Shown here piece after piece: positions 1-7,195 of a DNA stretch of 64,000 nt; within the stretch, counting starts at the first letter, position 1; each line of letters opens with the position of its first letter. The notes under the pieces were generated by a model. The model worked only from the letters and a program-made list of their open reading frames with translations, made no database searches and had not been told where the DNA came from. Both the position numbers and the translations under genes were made by a program. The stretch comes from JBQDBK01 sp052090825 (lineage in GTDB: Bacteria > Bacillota > Clostridia > Tissierellales > Peptoniphilaceae): positions 62,001 to 126,000 of the forward strand of contig JBQDBK010000002.1 of assembly GCA_052090825.1 (NCBI GenBank), given 5' to 3'.

Positions 1-40
1 TTATCTTCACCTTTTCTTTCTATTAAAAATTATTTTCCAA

Positions 41-69
41 TTGACAACGGACAATGACTGTCATATAAT
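41..69 (+). promoter_or_regulatory. sigma-A promoter of the Y-family polymerase operon
   Basis: A consensus -35 TTGACA (41-46) and -10 TATAAT (64-69) are separated by exactly 17 bp. This is the only canonical promoter upstream of the gene at 135. Palindromes cover and follow it, so a strong promoter held down by a repressor is likely. Confidence 0.8.
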
Positions 70-124
70 AGACATTACAAGCTTGAATATAATTCTATTG
101 TACAATAGTAGACATTCACTGTCA
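54..124. promoter_or_regulatory. candidate SOS-type operators
   Basis: A perfect 11 bp palindrome ATGACTGTCAT (54-64) lies in the spacer and touches the -10 box. A second perfect palindrome TATTGTACAATA lies at 96-107. The octamer TAGACATT occurs twice (69-76, 109-116), and a further GTCA half site is at 121-124. None matches the Bacillus LexA box (GAACN4GTTC) well, so an element-specific repressor is more likely than the host LexA. That reading is inference. Confidence 0.5.
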
Positions 125-134
125 AGGGAGTTTT

Positions 135-1370
135 ATGGAAAGAGTTATTTTACATGCAGATATGAATAATTGCTATGCTTCCATTGAGACCAAGCTTAAT
201 CCAAAACTAAAAGGTATTCCTCTAGCTGTATGTGGAAGAAGGGAGGACAGGCATGGGATAGTATTAGCTAAATCTCAAGAAGCTAAAGTATTAGGAGTAA
301 AGACTGGAGAGGCTATTTGGCAAGCTCAACTAAAGTGTCCTAATCTTTTAATAGTTCCTCCTAATTATGATGAATACCTAAAGCACTCCAGATGGGCCAG
401 AGATATTTATTATGACTATTCCAACCAGGTAGAGCCTTATGGGATTGATGAGTGTTGGTTAGATGTATCAGGTTCTCTCCATTTATTTGGAAAAGGTAGA
501 GACATAGCTGAAGAGATAAGAAGTCGGATAAAAAAAGAACTAGGAATTACAGTAAGTATAGGGGTAAGCTTTAATAAGATTTTTGCAAAATTAGGTTCTG
601 ATATGAAAAAACCAGATGCAGTTACAGAAATAGCTAGGGAAGATTTTAAGGAGAAGATATGGAATTTACCAGTAGAAGAACTTTTAGGAGTAGGTAAGGC
701 TTCTAAGAAAAAGTTAAATAGGCTAATGATTTTCACTATAGGAGACTTGGCTAGGGGAGATTCAGATTTAATTAGGATGAAGCTAGGTATTAATGGAGTT
801 TATTTATGGAACTATGCCAATGGTAGAGATTATAGTTCAGTAACTGACAGGGACTACAGGGATCCAGTTAAGTCGGTAGGAAGAGGAATAACTACTACAG
901 AAGATTTAGAAAACAACTTAGAAGTTTATAGGGTATTTAGAGAATTATCCTTTGGAGTATCCAAGGCCTTAAGAAGCTATGGATACTTAGCTGGAGGAAT
1001 TCAAATATCCGTTAAAAATAACAATCTATTATCTAAGCAATATCAAAGACAGATATCCTATTCTAGCCTATCTTCTACTATCTTAGCAGAAGAAGCTTAT
1101 GACCTTTTCTTAGAAAAATATTCTTGGGAAAGTACTATCAGAGCTTTAACTATTAGAGCAATAAATCTAATAGGAGAGAAAAATGGAAGCCAATTAAGCT
1201 TCTATGAGGACTATTCTAAGCTAATAAAGAGAGAGAAGGTAGATGATGCCTTTTTTAAAGTCAGAGAGAGATTTGGTGACTATTCTATTTCTTATGCTGG
1301 TCTTATGGGAGATATTAAGATACCTAAGGAGAGAAATGAAATAGTAACTCTACCTGGTGGAACTAGATAG
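135..1370 (+). CDS. Y-family DNA polymerase (ImpB/MucB/SamB, DNA polymerase IV/UmuC type)
   Basis: This 411 aa translesion polymerase has the family catalytic carboxylates: Asp in HADMNNCYAS near residue 9 and the Asp-Glu pair in YGIDECWLDV near residue 105. The palm is followed by helix-hairpin-helix residues (VGKASKKKL, about 187-196) and a C-terminal little finger. An RBS (AAGGGAG, 124-130) sits just before the ATG. The length fits polymerase IV/V. The next gene resembles UmuD, so this is probably a umuC-like gene carried by a phage or integrative element rather than the housekeeping dinB. The strong promoter with overlapping palindromes suggests DNA-damage induction. Confidence 0.92.
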   Translation: MERVILHADMNNCYASIETKLNPKLKGIPLAVCGRREDRHGIVLAKSQEAKVLGVKTGEAIWQAQLKCPNLLIVPPNYDEYLKHSRWARDIYYDYSNQVEPYGIDECWLDVSGSLHLFGKGRDIAEEIRSRIKKELGITVSIGVSFNKIFAKLGSDMKKPDAVTEIAREDFKEKIWNLPVEELLGVGKASKKKLNRLMIFTIGDLARGDSDLIRMKLGINGVYLWNYANGRDYSSVTDRDYRDPVKSVGRGITTTEDLENNLEVYRVFRELSFGVSKALRSYGYLAGGIQISVKNNNLLSKQYQRQISYSSLSSTILAEEAYDLFLEKYSWESTIRALTIRAINLIGEKNGSQLSFYEDYSKLIKREKVDDAFFKVRERFGDYSISYAGLMGDIKIPKERNEIVTLPGGTR

Positions 1371-1381
1371 GGGGAGACAAG

Positions 1382-1700
1382 ATGGATGAGGATAAGTTTG
1401 GAGAAAAGAAAATCAAGTATGGTCCAGGAAATTGTGAGGATATTATAGGAATAAAAGGATATAAGGCAAAAGGACAGATTATCTCTTACCTAGCTGATGA
1501 TAGTAGGGGGGATTTTACCACATGGCATAGTTAGTGGAAGTATAATTTTTGTAGATACCAAGGCTAGTTATAAAGAGGGAGATTTAATTATAATTAAGGA
1601 TTTGAGAAATAAGAAGGATGGAGTAAGAATAGCAAGAGCAATTAGTAAAAAAGAAAAGGATTTCATGGGAAGAATATTTTTAGTTACAACAACATATTAA
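1382..1700 (+). pseudogene. UmuD/LexA-like S24 peptidase fragment, frameshifted in a G run
   Basis: A reading frame starts at ATG 1382 behind GGGGGA, 11 bp after the polymerase stop. It gives a protein starting MDEDKFGEKKIKYGPGNCED and reaching LADDSRG. At the six-G run (about 1505-1510) it loses frame and stops soon after. The +1 frame continues as GILPHGIVSGSIIFVDT..EGDLIII to 1700. That is the S24 pattern of small residue-Gly-Ile, Gly-x-hydrophobic-Val-Asp and Gly-Asp. Joined, the two give about 110 aa, the size of processed UmuD. A serine is present just before the slip, but no lysine stands where UmuD has its catalytic Lys. The break may be a true mutation, a sequencing error in the G run, or slippage. 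Confidence 0.6.
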
Positions 1701-1713
1701 GGAGGGAGTAAAA

Positions 1714-1827
1714 ATGCAAGTTAATGAAAAATCCTGGGATATTACGGAATGGGTATTCTGGGACTTTGGTCTAGGACGCAGAAGAAACTTTATTTTCGTT
1801 AGGAGGAGGGTATATCATGAATTTTAA
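1714..1827 (+). CDS. small 37 aa ORF, unknown
   Basis: An ATG behind a strong GGAGGGAG site opens a 37-codon frame, tryptophan- and arginine-rich (MQVNEKSWDITEWVFWDFG...). It overlaps the next start by 11 bp and carries that gene's RBS inside its Arg-Arg-Arg codons. The tight spacing suggests translational coupling. I do not recognise a family. The ribosome site is the main support. Confidence 0.4.
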   Translation: MQVNEKSWDITEWVFWDFGLGRRRNFIFVRRRVYHEF

Positions 1828-2377
1828 TGGGATGATAAAGGAATACAAATTAGAAAATCTAGATAAAAAGAAGTTAAGGAATGATATTAAACTTCTCCTG
1901 AGTTTGTATCGAAAAGTAGATTTCCACATCCAGGACCATATAGAAAATCTAGATAATATATTTTACGAAACAAAAAGAAAACATTTGGATGATATTGTCC
2001 TATCTATATTAGAAATAGATAAGGACATTAACATAGAGAAGGTTGAAAGCCAGCTCTTAAATACACAACAAAGCATATTTTTACTGAAACTTATGGATGA
2101 TGCTTTATCTAGATTAAGTGCTTATCCAAACAAGGGTGAAATTTATGCAGATATTATTACTTATAAATATTTTGAGAAAAAAATAAGAAGTAATGAGGAA
2201 ATTTCTGAATTGCTTTTAATTTCAAGATCCACCTATTATAGATATATGAATAAAGCTATACTTATATTTGGAGTCATGCTTTTTGGATATAGTGTTTTCG
2301 ATAGAAATTATGAAGACCTATCAAATTGCAAGCTAAAAGTAGCAGAAGATAAGATAGATTATAAAATTGAATTATAA
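1817..2377 (+). CDS. phage-type transcriptional regulator (ArpU/DUF1492-like)
   Basis: This 186 aa protein is mostly helical with a C-terminal helix-turn-helix (ISELLLISRSTYYRYMNKAI, about 134-153). That is the layout of the ArpU/RinA/DUF1492 activators that switch on late genes in Gram-positive prophages. AGGAGG lies just upstream. Directly after the stop begins an array of six hexamers with an 11 bp period, a likely binding site for this protein. No terminase or structural gene follows, so its normal targets seem to have been lost or replaced. The family is assigned by layout and motif only. Confidence 0.55.
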   Translation: MNFNGMIKEYKLENLDKKKLRNDIKLLLSLYRKVDFHIQDHIENLDNIFYETKRKHLDDIVLSILEIDKDINIEKVESQLLNTQQSIFLLKLMDDALSRLSAYPNKGEIYADIITYKYFEKKIRSNEEISELLLISRSTYYRYMNKAILIFGVMLFGYSVFDRNYEDLSNCKLKVAEDKIDYKIEL

Positions 2378-2379
2378 AA

Positions 2380-2440
2380 TGAGGCTTTTATGGGACTAAA
2401 ATGGGATAATACTGGAACCCTTTTGGTACTGTAATGAGAC
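2380..2440 (+). repeat. six direct hexamers with exact 11 bp period
   Basis: TGAGGC (2380), TGGGAC (2391), TGGGAT (2402), TGGAAC (2413), TGGTAC (2424) and TGAGAC (2435) follow the regulator gene. Every start is 11 bp from the next, about one helical turn. A TACAAT sequence at 2461-2466 could be a -10 box with the last repeat in the -35 position, as in activator-dependent phage promoters. Confidence 0.7.
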
Positions 2441-2470
2441 TCTAAGCCTGTTACACTCAATACAATAGGC

Positions 2471-2501
2471 AACCTCTGTTTGGAAAAATGGAGGTTTTTT
2501 T
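2471..2501 (+). terminator. intrinsic terminator
   Basis: The AACCTC/GAGGTT stem is followed by a run of seven T (2495-2501). Confidence 0.8.
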
Positions 2502-2526
2502 ATGCCTAAATATAAGGTTTGAAGAA

Positions 2527-2557
2527 GACAAGTGGATCTTACACTTGTCTCTTTTTT
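2527..2557 (+). terminator. intrinsic terminator
   Basis: GACAAGTG (2527-2534) pairs with CACTTGTC (2542-2549) and is followed by TCTTTTTT. It lies 26 bp after another terminator with no gene between, which hints at a deletion. Confidence 0.8.
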
Positions 2558-2570
2558 GCCCTAAATTGAG

Positions 2571-2618
2571 GTGAAACAGGTGAAATACATTAGAGATCCT
2601 CCTCTTTGTGGATTTTAA
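2571..2618 (+). CDS. putative leader peptide of the sigma-like gene
   Basis: A tiny frame begins at GTG 2571 or, better placed behind GAGGTG, at GTG 2580. It encodes VKYIRDPPLCGF and stops at TAA 2616-2618. Its Pro-Pro codons are the CCTCCT that pairs with the downstream SD, and its stop lies inside the stem. A ribosome translating or pausing here would open the hairpin and free the next start, as in erm and cat attenuation. The peptide itself is unproven. Confidence 0.45.
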   Translation: MKQVKYIRDPPLCGF

Positions 2619-2644
2619 ATTGAAAATTTTAAATTCACAGGAGG
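2598..2644 (+). promoter_or_regulatory. SD-masking hairpin before the sigma-like gene
   Basis: CCTCCT (2598-2603) pairs with the AGGAGG ribosome site (2639-2644). After a small bulge, a 14-position inner stem (2608-2621 with 2625-2638) has one mismatch and one G-T pair. The loop is GAA. The ribosome site of the gene at 2652 would therefore be closed by default. Confidence 0.7.
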
Positions 2645-2651
2645 AAAGAAA

Positions 2652-3089
2652 ATGAAAGAAAATAAAAAGAACTATTATATATTCCTTGAAGATACCAAGG
2701 TGGATGTATCAGAAAAAGTATATAAAGGATATTGGCAAGAAACCAATAGAGAGAATTATCTTAATAGGCTAGACAAAGAGAATAAATTAGGTTGTTTCTC
2801 AGAATTCGTACTAGATGGAACAGATAGGAGCATGGAGGAGAGACTTATAGACAAAGCAGTTGATGTAGAAAAATTAGTAGCAGTAAAAATTCAAATAGAA
2901 GCACTTAATAAAGCCTTGGATAAATTAAGCCCAGAAGAAAGGGAAATTATTCAGGCTCTTTTTTTCGATGAAGTTCCCCAAAGAGATTTAGCAAAAAAAT
3001 TAAATATTAGTCAGGGAGCAGTATTTAGAAGAAAAGAAAAAACCCTAGAGAAGTTAAAGGTCTTCTTAGAAGATTGGAATAAAAAATAA
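2652..3089 (+). CDS. sigma-70-like transcription factor of a mobile element
   Basis: This 145 aa protein ends in a clear sigma region 4: LNKALDKLSPEEREII..ALFF..VPQRDLAKKLNISQGAVFRRKEKTLEKLK (about 83-135), with a recognition helix around Ser-Gln-Gly-Ala-Val. The N-terminal half is not a normal sigma region 2, so it may be a sigma-like regulator rather than a full sigma factor. Short proteins of this type are common ahead of the recombination genes of Gram-positive integrative elements. The start is set by AGGAGG, which is locked in the upstream hairpin. It probably activates the downstream recombinase block. Confidence 0.7.
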   Translation: MKENKKNYYIFLEDTKVDVSEKVYKGYWQETNRENYLNRLDKENKLGCFSEFVLDGTDRSMEERLIDKAVDVEKLVAVKIQIEALNKALDKLSPEEREIIQALFFDEVPQRDLAKKLNISQGAVFRRKEKTLEKLKVFLEDWNKK

Positions 3090-3131
3090 AAAATTTTTAA
3101 AAAAGCGAATCAAGGGAGTGGTTTTTTCACT

Positions 3132-3171
3132 GTTATATATAAGGGACAAAATGTAGTCCTTTATATATAAC
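3132..3171. repeat. 16 bp inverted repeat
   Basis: GTTATATATAAGGGAC (3132-3147) pairs with GTCCTTTATATATAAC (3156-3171), with one G-T pair and an 8 nt loop. No T run follows, so it is not a clear terminator. It may be an RNA processing or protein-binding site at the 5' side of the structured RNA region. Confidence 0.7.
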
Positions 3172-3184
3172 AATAGAAATTTAT

Positions 3185-3515
3185 ATGTTTTGAACTTTGA
3201 AAACTAAATAGACCAGGACAAGACTTTATCCATTTATGAAGCCAGTAGAAACTACGCCATGACCATTTTGCTAAGGCCAAGCCTTGGTTTAAATACATAC
3301 TTGCATAACGCTAAATGCAAAGGATAGAAAAATGTAAGCGATAAATAGTTTGCTACAAGAAATGATTGGCAACCTTTCTTGCAAAGATATAAATGGTGAC
3401 AATGATACTTCTATACGTTGTTGCTCCCTACCGAGAAAAGGGGAGAGGTGAAATTCCTATGTAGCTGCCAAAGCACTTGTCAATGTCAAAAAACTTACAT
3501 AAAAAATATTAAAGA
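3185..3515 (+). ncRNA. candidate structured non-coding RNA
   Basis: The roughly 440 bp gap between 3089 and 3528 has no convincing gene but is less AT-rich than its surroundings and full of local stems. Examples are AAGGC-CAA-GCCTT near 3275-3287, TGCAT/ATGCA near 3302-3319, and CTCCCT pairing with GGGGAG near 3424-3446. It opens with GAACTTTGAAAACTAAATAG, which recalls leader sequences of other elements. It lacks group II intron domain V and tmRNA or SRP signatures. It could be a regulatory leader or a separate RNA. No known class was recognised. Confidence 0.4.
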
Positions 3516-3527
3516 AGAGGTATCAAG

Positions 3528-3758
3528 ATGAAAACTATAAAAAATAAAAATGAGAACTCTTCTTCTGTCAATTATAGATATAAAGATGAATTATCAAAAG
3601 AAAGATATTTAGCCCAAGAACTAGAAGCAATACCTGAAGGTAGGAAGAATCTTTTTATCCAGGTAGGCAATGTTCTTGTTAATTGTTGTATAGGAGAGAC
3701 AAAGGTTAGTATGGATGATTTTGTTGAAGATTTATGTAAATTAGAATTAAGGATTTAG
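3528..3758 (+). CDS. small 76 aa protein before the recombinases, unknown
   Basis: ATG 3528 follows AGAAGAGG. The 76 aa product is charged at its N-terminus (MKTIKNKNENSSSV) with a helical middle (ELSKERYLAQELEAIPEGRKN). I do not recognise a domain. It ends inside the first strand of an RNA switch that covers the next gene's ribosome site, so its translation should influence that switch. It is probably an accessory or regulatory partner of the recombinases. Confidence 0.55.
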   Translation: MKTIKNKNENSSSVNYRYKDELSKERYLAQELEAIPEGRKNLFIQVGNVLVNCCIGETKVSMDDFVEDLCKLELRI

Positions 3759-3847
3759 GGTGCTGACAGATATATATAAGTGCGGTAAGATAAAAATATA
3801 AAGTTTCTGAAATCCTTAATAAATTGCACCCAAAATATTTATTAAGG
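3746..3847 (+). promoter_or_regulatory. two-state RNA switch controlling recombinase translation
   Basis: ATTAAGGATTT (3746-3756) pairs perfectly over 11 bp with AAATCCTTAAT (3810-3820). The overlapping CCTTAATAAA (3814-3823) pairs perfectly over 10 bp with TTTATTAAGG (3838-3847), the start of the recombinase SD. The two stems exclude each other. GGGTGC (3758-3763) can also pair with GCACCC (3826-3831) as a pseudoknot that fits only the SD-open state. Translation to the stop of the upstream ORF (3758) would disrupt the first stem. Confidence 0.6.
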
Positions 3848-3858
3848 AGAGAAGAGAA

Positions 3859-5535
3859 ATGGAAAGAACTAAAGCTTATATGTATCTTCGTCTATCAAGA
3901 GACGATGGTGATGAAGGTGAAAGCAATTCTATTACTAATCAAAGGGAGCTTATTAAAAGTTATGCTGACAAGGCAGGCTTTAAGATTATCAAAGAATTTA
4001 TTGATGATGGTTATACAGGCTCAAACTTTGACAGACCAGATTTTAAAAGAATGCTTCATGACCTAGAAAAGAAAGACTGTAAAACAATTATTGTTAAAGA
4101 CCTTTCAAGATTTGGAAGAGATTATATTGAGTCGGGAAAGTTTCTTCAGAAAACTTTTCCTCAAATGGGAGTCAGATTTATATCAGTTAATGATAACTAT
4201 GATAGTGAAAGTGCTGATGTAAGTGACACACATCTTATTCTTCCTATAAAAAACTTTATTAATGATAGTTATTGCAGAGACATATCTATGAAAGTAAAAA
4301 GTTCTCAAAAAACTAAAAGACAAAGAGGAGAATTCATAGGGGCATTTGCACCCTATGGATATAAGAAAAATAAGAAGCAAAAGAACCATCTTATAGTTGA
4401 CAGAAATGTATCTCATATAATAAGAAAGATATTTGAAATGAAAATTGAAGGCTACTCTTCAAAGGTTATAGCAGATGAGCTTAATAAACTTGGGATCCAA
4501 ACCCCTGGAACCTATAAGGAAAGCCAAGGTTCTAATTATTCAACAGGTTTTGCCAGTAATAAAAATAAATGGCAAGCAAAGATGATAAATAGGATTATTG
4601 AAAATAGGGTTTATATAGGGGTTCTTGAACAAGGAAAACGGACCAAGCTTAATTATAAGTCTAATAAAGAGATTAAGGTCTTAGAAGAGGATTGGATTAA
4701 GGTAGAAGGAACTCATGAAGCTATAGTGTCTGAAACTATGTTTAATGTAGCCAATAAGATGATGGGAAGAGATATCCTTAATAGAAAATCAAAACCTGAT
4801 TTTCTAACAGGTCTTCTTTATTGTGCAGATTGTGGGAATCAACTTATTAGAAGAAGGCAAAAAACAAAGGATGGTTATAAAATCTATTATATCTGTGGTT
4901 TATACAATAGAGGAAATGGTTGTTCAAGACACAGTATAAGAGAGGAAGAAATTTTATCATCATTGGATTTTATCCTTAGGCAGCATATAAAATACCAAGA
5001 AGAGTTGTTTACACGAATAAGAGAAACTGATTTAAGCAAAACAAAATACCAACTAGATTTAGATGATTTAATTGCTGATAAGAAGAAGTATGAAACCCTT
5101 AGAAAATCTCTTTACCTTGATTTGGAAGATGGGCTAATTGACGAAGATGAATTTCAATCCTTTAGAAAAAGCTATCAGCTCAAAATTAAGGATATAGAGG
5201 GGCAGATGATAAGCAGAAAGAAAGCCTATGAAGACTTAAAAGATATACTTTCCTCTAAGGAAAACTGGCTTACTGATTTGGAGAAGTATAAAAACATTGA
5301 AAGTATAGACAGGCAAACCCTCGCTTTATTTGTAGATAGAATATTGGTAGAGGAAAAAGACAAAGAAGGTAGATCTAAAATAGCAGTATTTTTTAATGAT
5401 ATGGAAAAACTAGATATATTAAAGAGAATAATAAGTGGAGTAAAGAAAGGCAATGCTTCAAACCTTATTTCCTTTAACACGATAGCTACTAAGAACTTAA
5501 CCACTCCAAGAGAGGGGGTAGTTGTTAATGGCTAG
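3859..5535 (+). CDS. large serine recombinase 1
   Basis: A 558 aa site-specific integrase/excisionase. The resolvase domain carries the nucleophile Ser13 (YLRLSRDD) and the DLSRFGRDYIESG helix. A recombinase domain follows (about 160-290), then a zinc ribbon with CADCG..YYICG..GCSRH (about 320-360), and a coiled coil (about 390-470). The gene order of three such genes recalls TndX/Tn4451-like and ccr-type elements. Its SD (AAGGAGAG) is sequestered in the upstream hairpin. Its stop overlaps the start of the next recombinase by 8 bp, so the set is translated together. Confidence 0.93.
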   Translation: MERTKAYMYLRLSRDDGDEGESNSITNQRELIKSYADKAGFKIIKEFIDDGYTGSNFDRPDFKRMLHDLEKKDCKTIIVKDLSRFGRDYIESGKFLQKTFPQMGVRFISVNDNYDSESADVSDTHLILPIKNFINDSYCRDISMKVKSSQKTKRQRGEFIGAFAPYGYKKNKKQKNHLIVDRNVSHIIRKIFEMKIEGYSSKVIADELNKLGIQTPGTYKESQGSNYSTGFASNKNKWQAKMINRIIENRVYIGVLEQGKRTKLNYKSNKEIKVLEEDWIKVEGTHEAIVSETMFNVANKMMGRDILNRKSKPDFLTGLLYCADCGNQLIRRRQKTKDGYKIYYICGLYNRGNGCSRHSIREEEILSSLDFILRQHIKYQEELFTRIRETDLSKTKYQLDLDDLIADKKKYETLRKSLYLDLEDGLIDEDEFQSFRKSYQLKIKDIEGQMISRKKAYEDLKDILSSKENWLTDLEKYKNIESIDRQTLALFVDRILVEEKDKEGRSKIAVFFNDMEKLDILKRIISGVKKGNASNLISFNTIATKNLTTPREGVVVNG

Positions 5536-7195
5536 AATATCTAGAAGGAATCTTATAAAGACAGAAGAAAAGAAAACTCTTAGTTCATTTAGGGCTGGAA
5601 TTTATACTAGGCTCTCACAAGAAAGAACAGAGGAATGGAGGAATAAATCATCTTCTATTGAAACCCAAATTGAAATCTGTCAGGAATATGCCAACAGTGA
5701 AAACATGAATTTAGTCAAGGTTTATACAGACTATGAGTATTCTGGAACAAATTTTGACAGGCCTGGATATATTGAAATGATGGATGATGTGAGAAGTGGT
5801 CTTATAAATTGTATTATAATAAGAGACCTATCACGGCTTGGTAGAGAGCATCTTGAAATGGGCAGACTTGTAGACAAGGTATTTCCCTTTTTAGGAGTAA
5901 GATTTATTTCTGTAGTAGATAAGATTGATACAGAAAGAGGTATTGATGCAAAATTATCCTTTGAAATGCTAATAAAGAATCTTATAAATGACATGTATGC
6001 AAAAGATATTGGTTATAAGGTTAAAACAAGCAAGAGATTAAATGCCAAGCAAGGATTCTTTATAGGTTCAAATCCACCATTTGGTTATAAGGTAGTAGAA
6101 AAAGATGGTGGAAGAAAACTTGAGCCTGATGAAGTAAGCAAAAAGATAATAGAGAGAATATTTACTAGATATGTAGCTGGTGAAAATACATTTAAAATTG
6201 CTAAAGAGCTTAACGAAGATAATATCTCTACATCAAGTGCCTATAATAAAACAGGTAATATTTTGCGTGAACCTGGAGAGCCACAATGGAGGAAAGGTAC
6301 AATAGCAAATATGCTTAGGCAAAGAGTCTATACAGGTTGTCTTGTTCAAGGAACTAAGGAAAATGTTCCAGGTAAAAAATCTGGCCATTATAGGCAAAAG
6401 CCTAAAGATGAATGGATAATTGTAGAAGATACTCATGAAGCTATAATTCCAAAGGATTTATTTAAAGCAGCCCAGGAGATATTGGATTATAATAAGGAAA
6501 AAGATCACTTTAAAATAACAAGACATGACCTTAAAAGAGAGCCAATTAATAAATATAAAGGTCTAATCTTTGATGGCAATACTAAGCTTATTTTAAAAAG
6601 AAATTGCATAAAAAGTAGAAAGAAGAATGCTAAGTTCTATTATTATAAATTTACAAATGAAGAAAACAATGGGGTTATACTAGAAACACCCTATATTTCT
6701 ATCATGGAAGAGGATTTAGATAGATTAGTTATAAATAAACTAAGGAATGTATTGAGTATTGATGCAAGTGGAGCAGATTGCAAAGATAGAATAATTGATA
6801 TAAGCAAGATGAATATTGAGGTGGTAGAAAAACATCGGACATCCCTTTCCCTTAAGATCTATAAGCTTAATTCGGAATTAAAAAAGTTATATGAAGCCTA
6901 TAGTTTAGGAAAGCTTGAAAAGGAAGAATACCTAGAAGAAAGGATATTAAATAGAAATAGATTAAACACCTATGAAAAAGAATTAAGTAATCTTGATTTA
7001 GAAATTCTATCTATAGAAGCTAAGACTGAAGAAGAGTTAGAGCTATTTGATTATTTAACTTCCTATAATGATATTAAACTAGATGAAGAAATTATCCCTA
7101 AATACATTGACCGTATTGATGTATATGATAATGAAACTATAAAAATTAGTTTAAAGGGATATCTGGCTGGGAAGGAGATGAAATCAAATGAATAA
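5528..7195 (+). CDS. large serine recombinase 2, without zinc-ribbon cysteines
   Basis: A 555 aa serine recombinase counted from ATG 5528, which is better placed behind GAGGGGG than the upstream TTG 5522. The nucleophile is Ser30 in YTRLSQE; DLSRLGREHLEMG follows. In the region where recombinase 1 has its zinc ribbon (about 340-400), this protein has KGLIFDGNTKLILKRNC..YYYKF with only one cysteine, so metal binding there looks lost. A coiled coil follows. The partner genes on both sides overlap it, suggesting the proteins act together, perhaps as a heteromeric complex as with CcrA/CcrB. Confidence 0.9.
   Translation: MARISRRNLIKTEEKKTLSSFRAGIYTRLSQERTEEWRNKSSSIETQIEICQEYANSENMNLVKVYTDYEYSGTNFDRPGYIEMMDDVRSGLINCIIIRDLSRLGREHLEMGRLVDKVFPFLGVRFISVVDKIDTERGIDAKLSFEMLIKNLINDMYAKDIGYKVKTSKRLNAKQGFFIGSNPPFGYKVVEKDGGRKLEPDEVSKKIIERIFTRYVAGENTFKIAKELNEDNISTSSAYNKTGNILREPGEPQWRKGTIANMLRQRVYTGCLVQGTKENVPGKKSGHYRQKPKDEWIIVEDTHEAIIPKDLFKAAQEILDYNKEKDHFKITRHDLKREPINKYKGLIFDGNTKLILKRNCIKSRKKNAKFYYYKFTNEENNGVILETPYISIMEEDLDRLVINKLRNVLSIDASGADCKDRIIDISKMNIEVVEKHRTSLSLKIYKLNSELKKLYEAYSLGKLEKEEYLEERILNRNRLNTYEKELSNLDLEILSIEAKTEEELELFDYLTSYNDIKLDEEIIPKYIDRIDVYDNETIKISLKGYLAGKEMKSNE

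Noticed and set aside
3185..3515. Group II intron, tmRNA, SRP RNA or T-box
   Set aside because: None of the diagnostic cores (domain V, tRNA-like ends, T-box sequence) could be found.
3824..4066. 80 aa plus-strand frame overlapping the first recombinase start
   Set aside because: It has no ribosome site of its own and lies in another frame of a clear recombinase gene.
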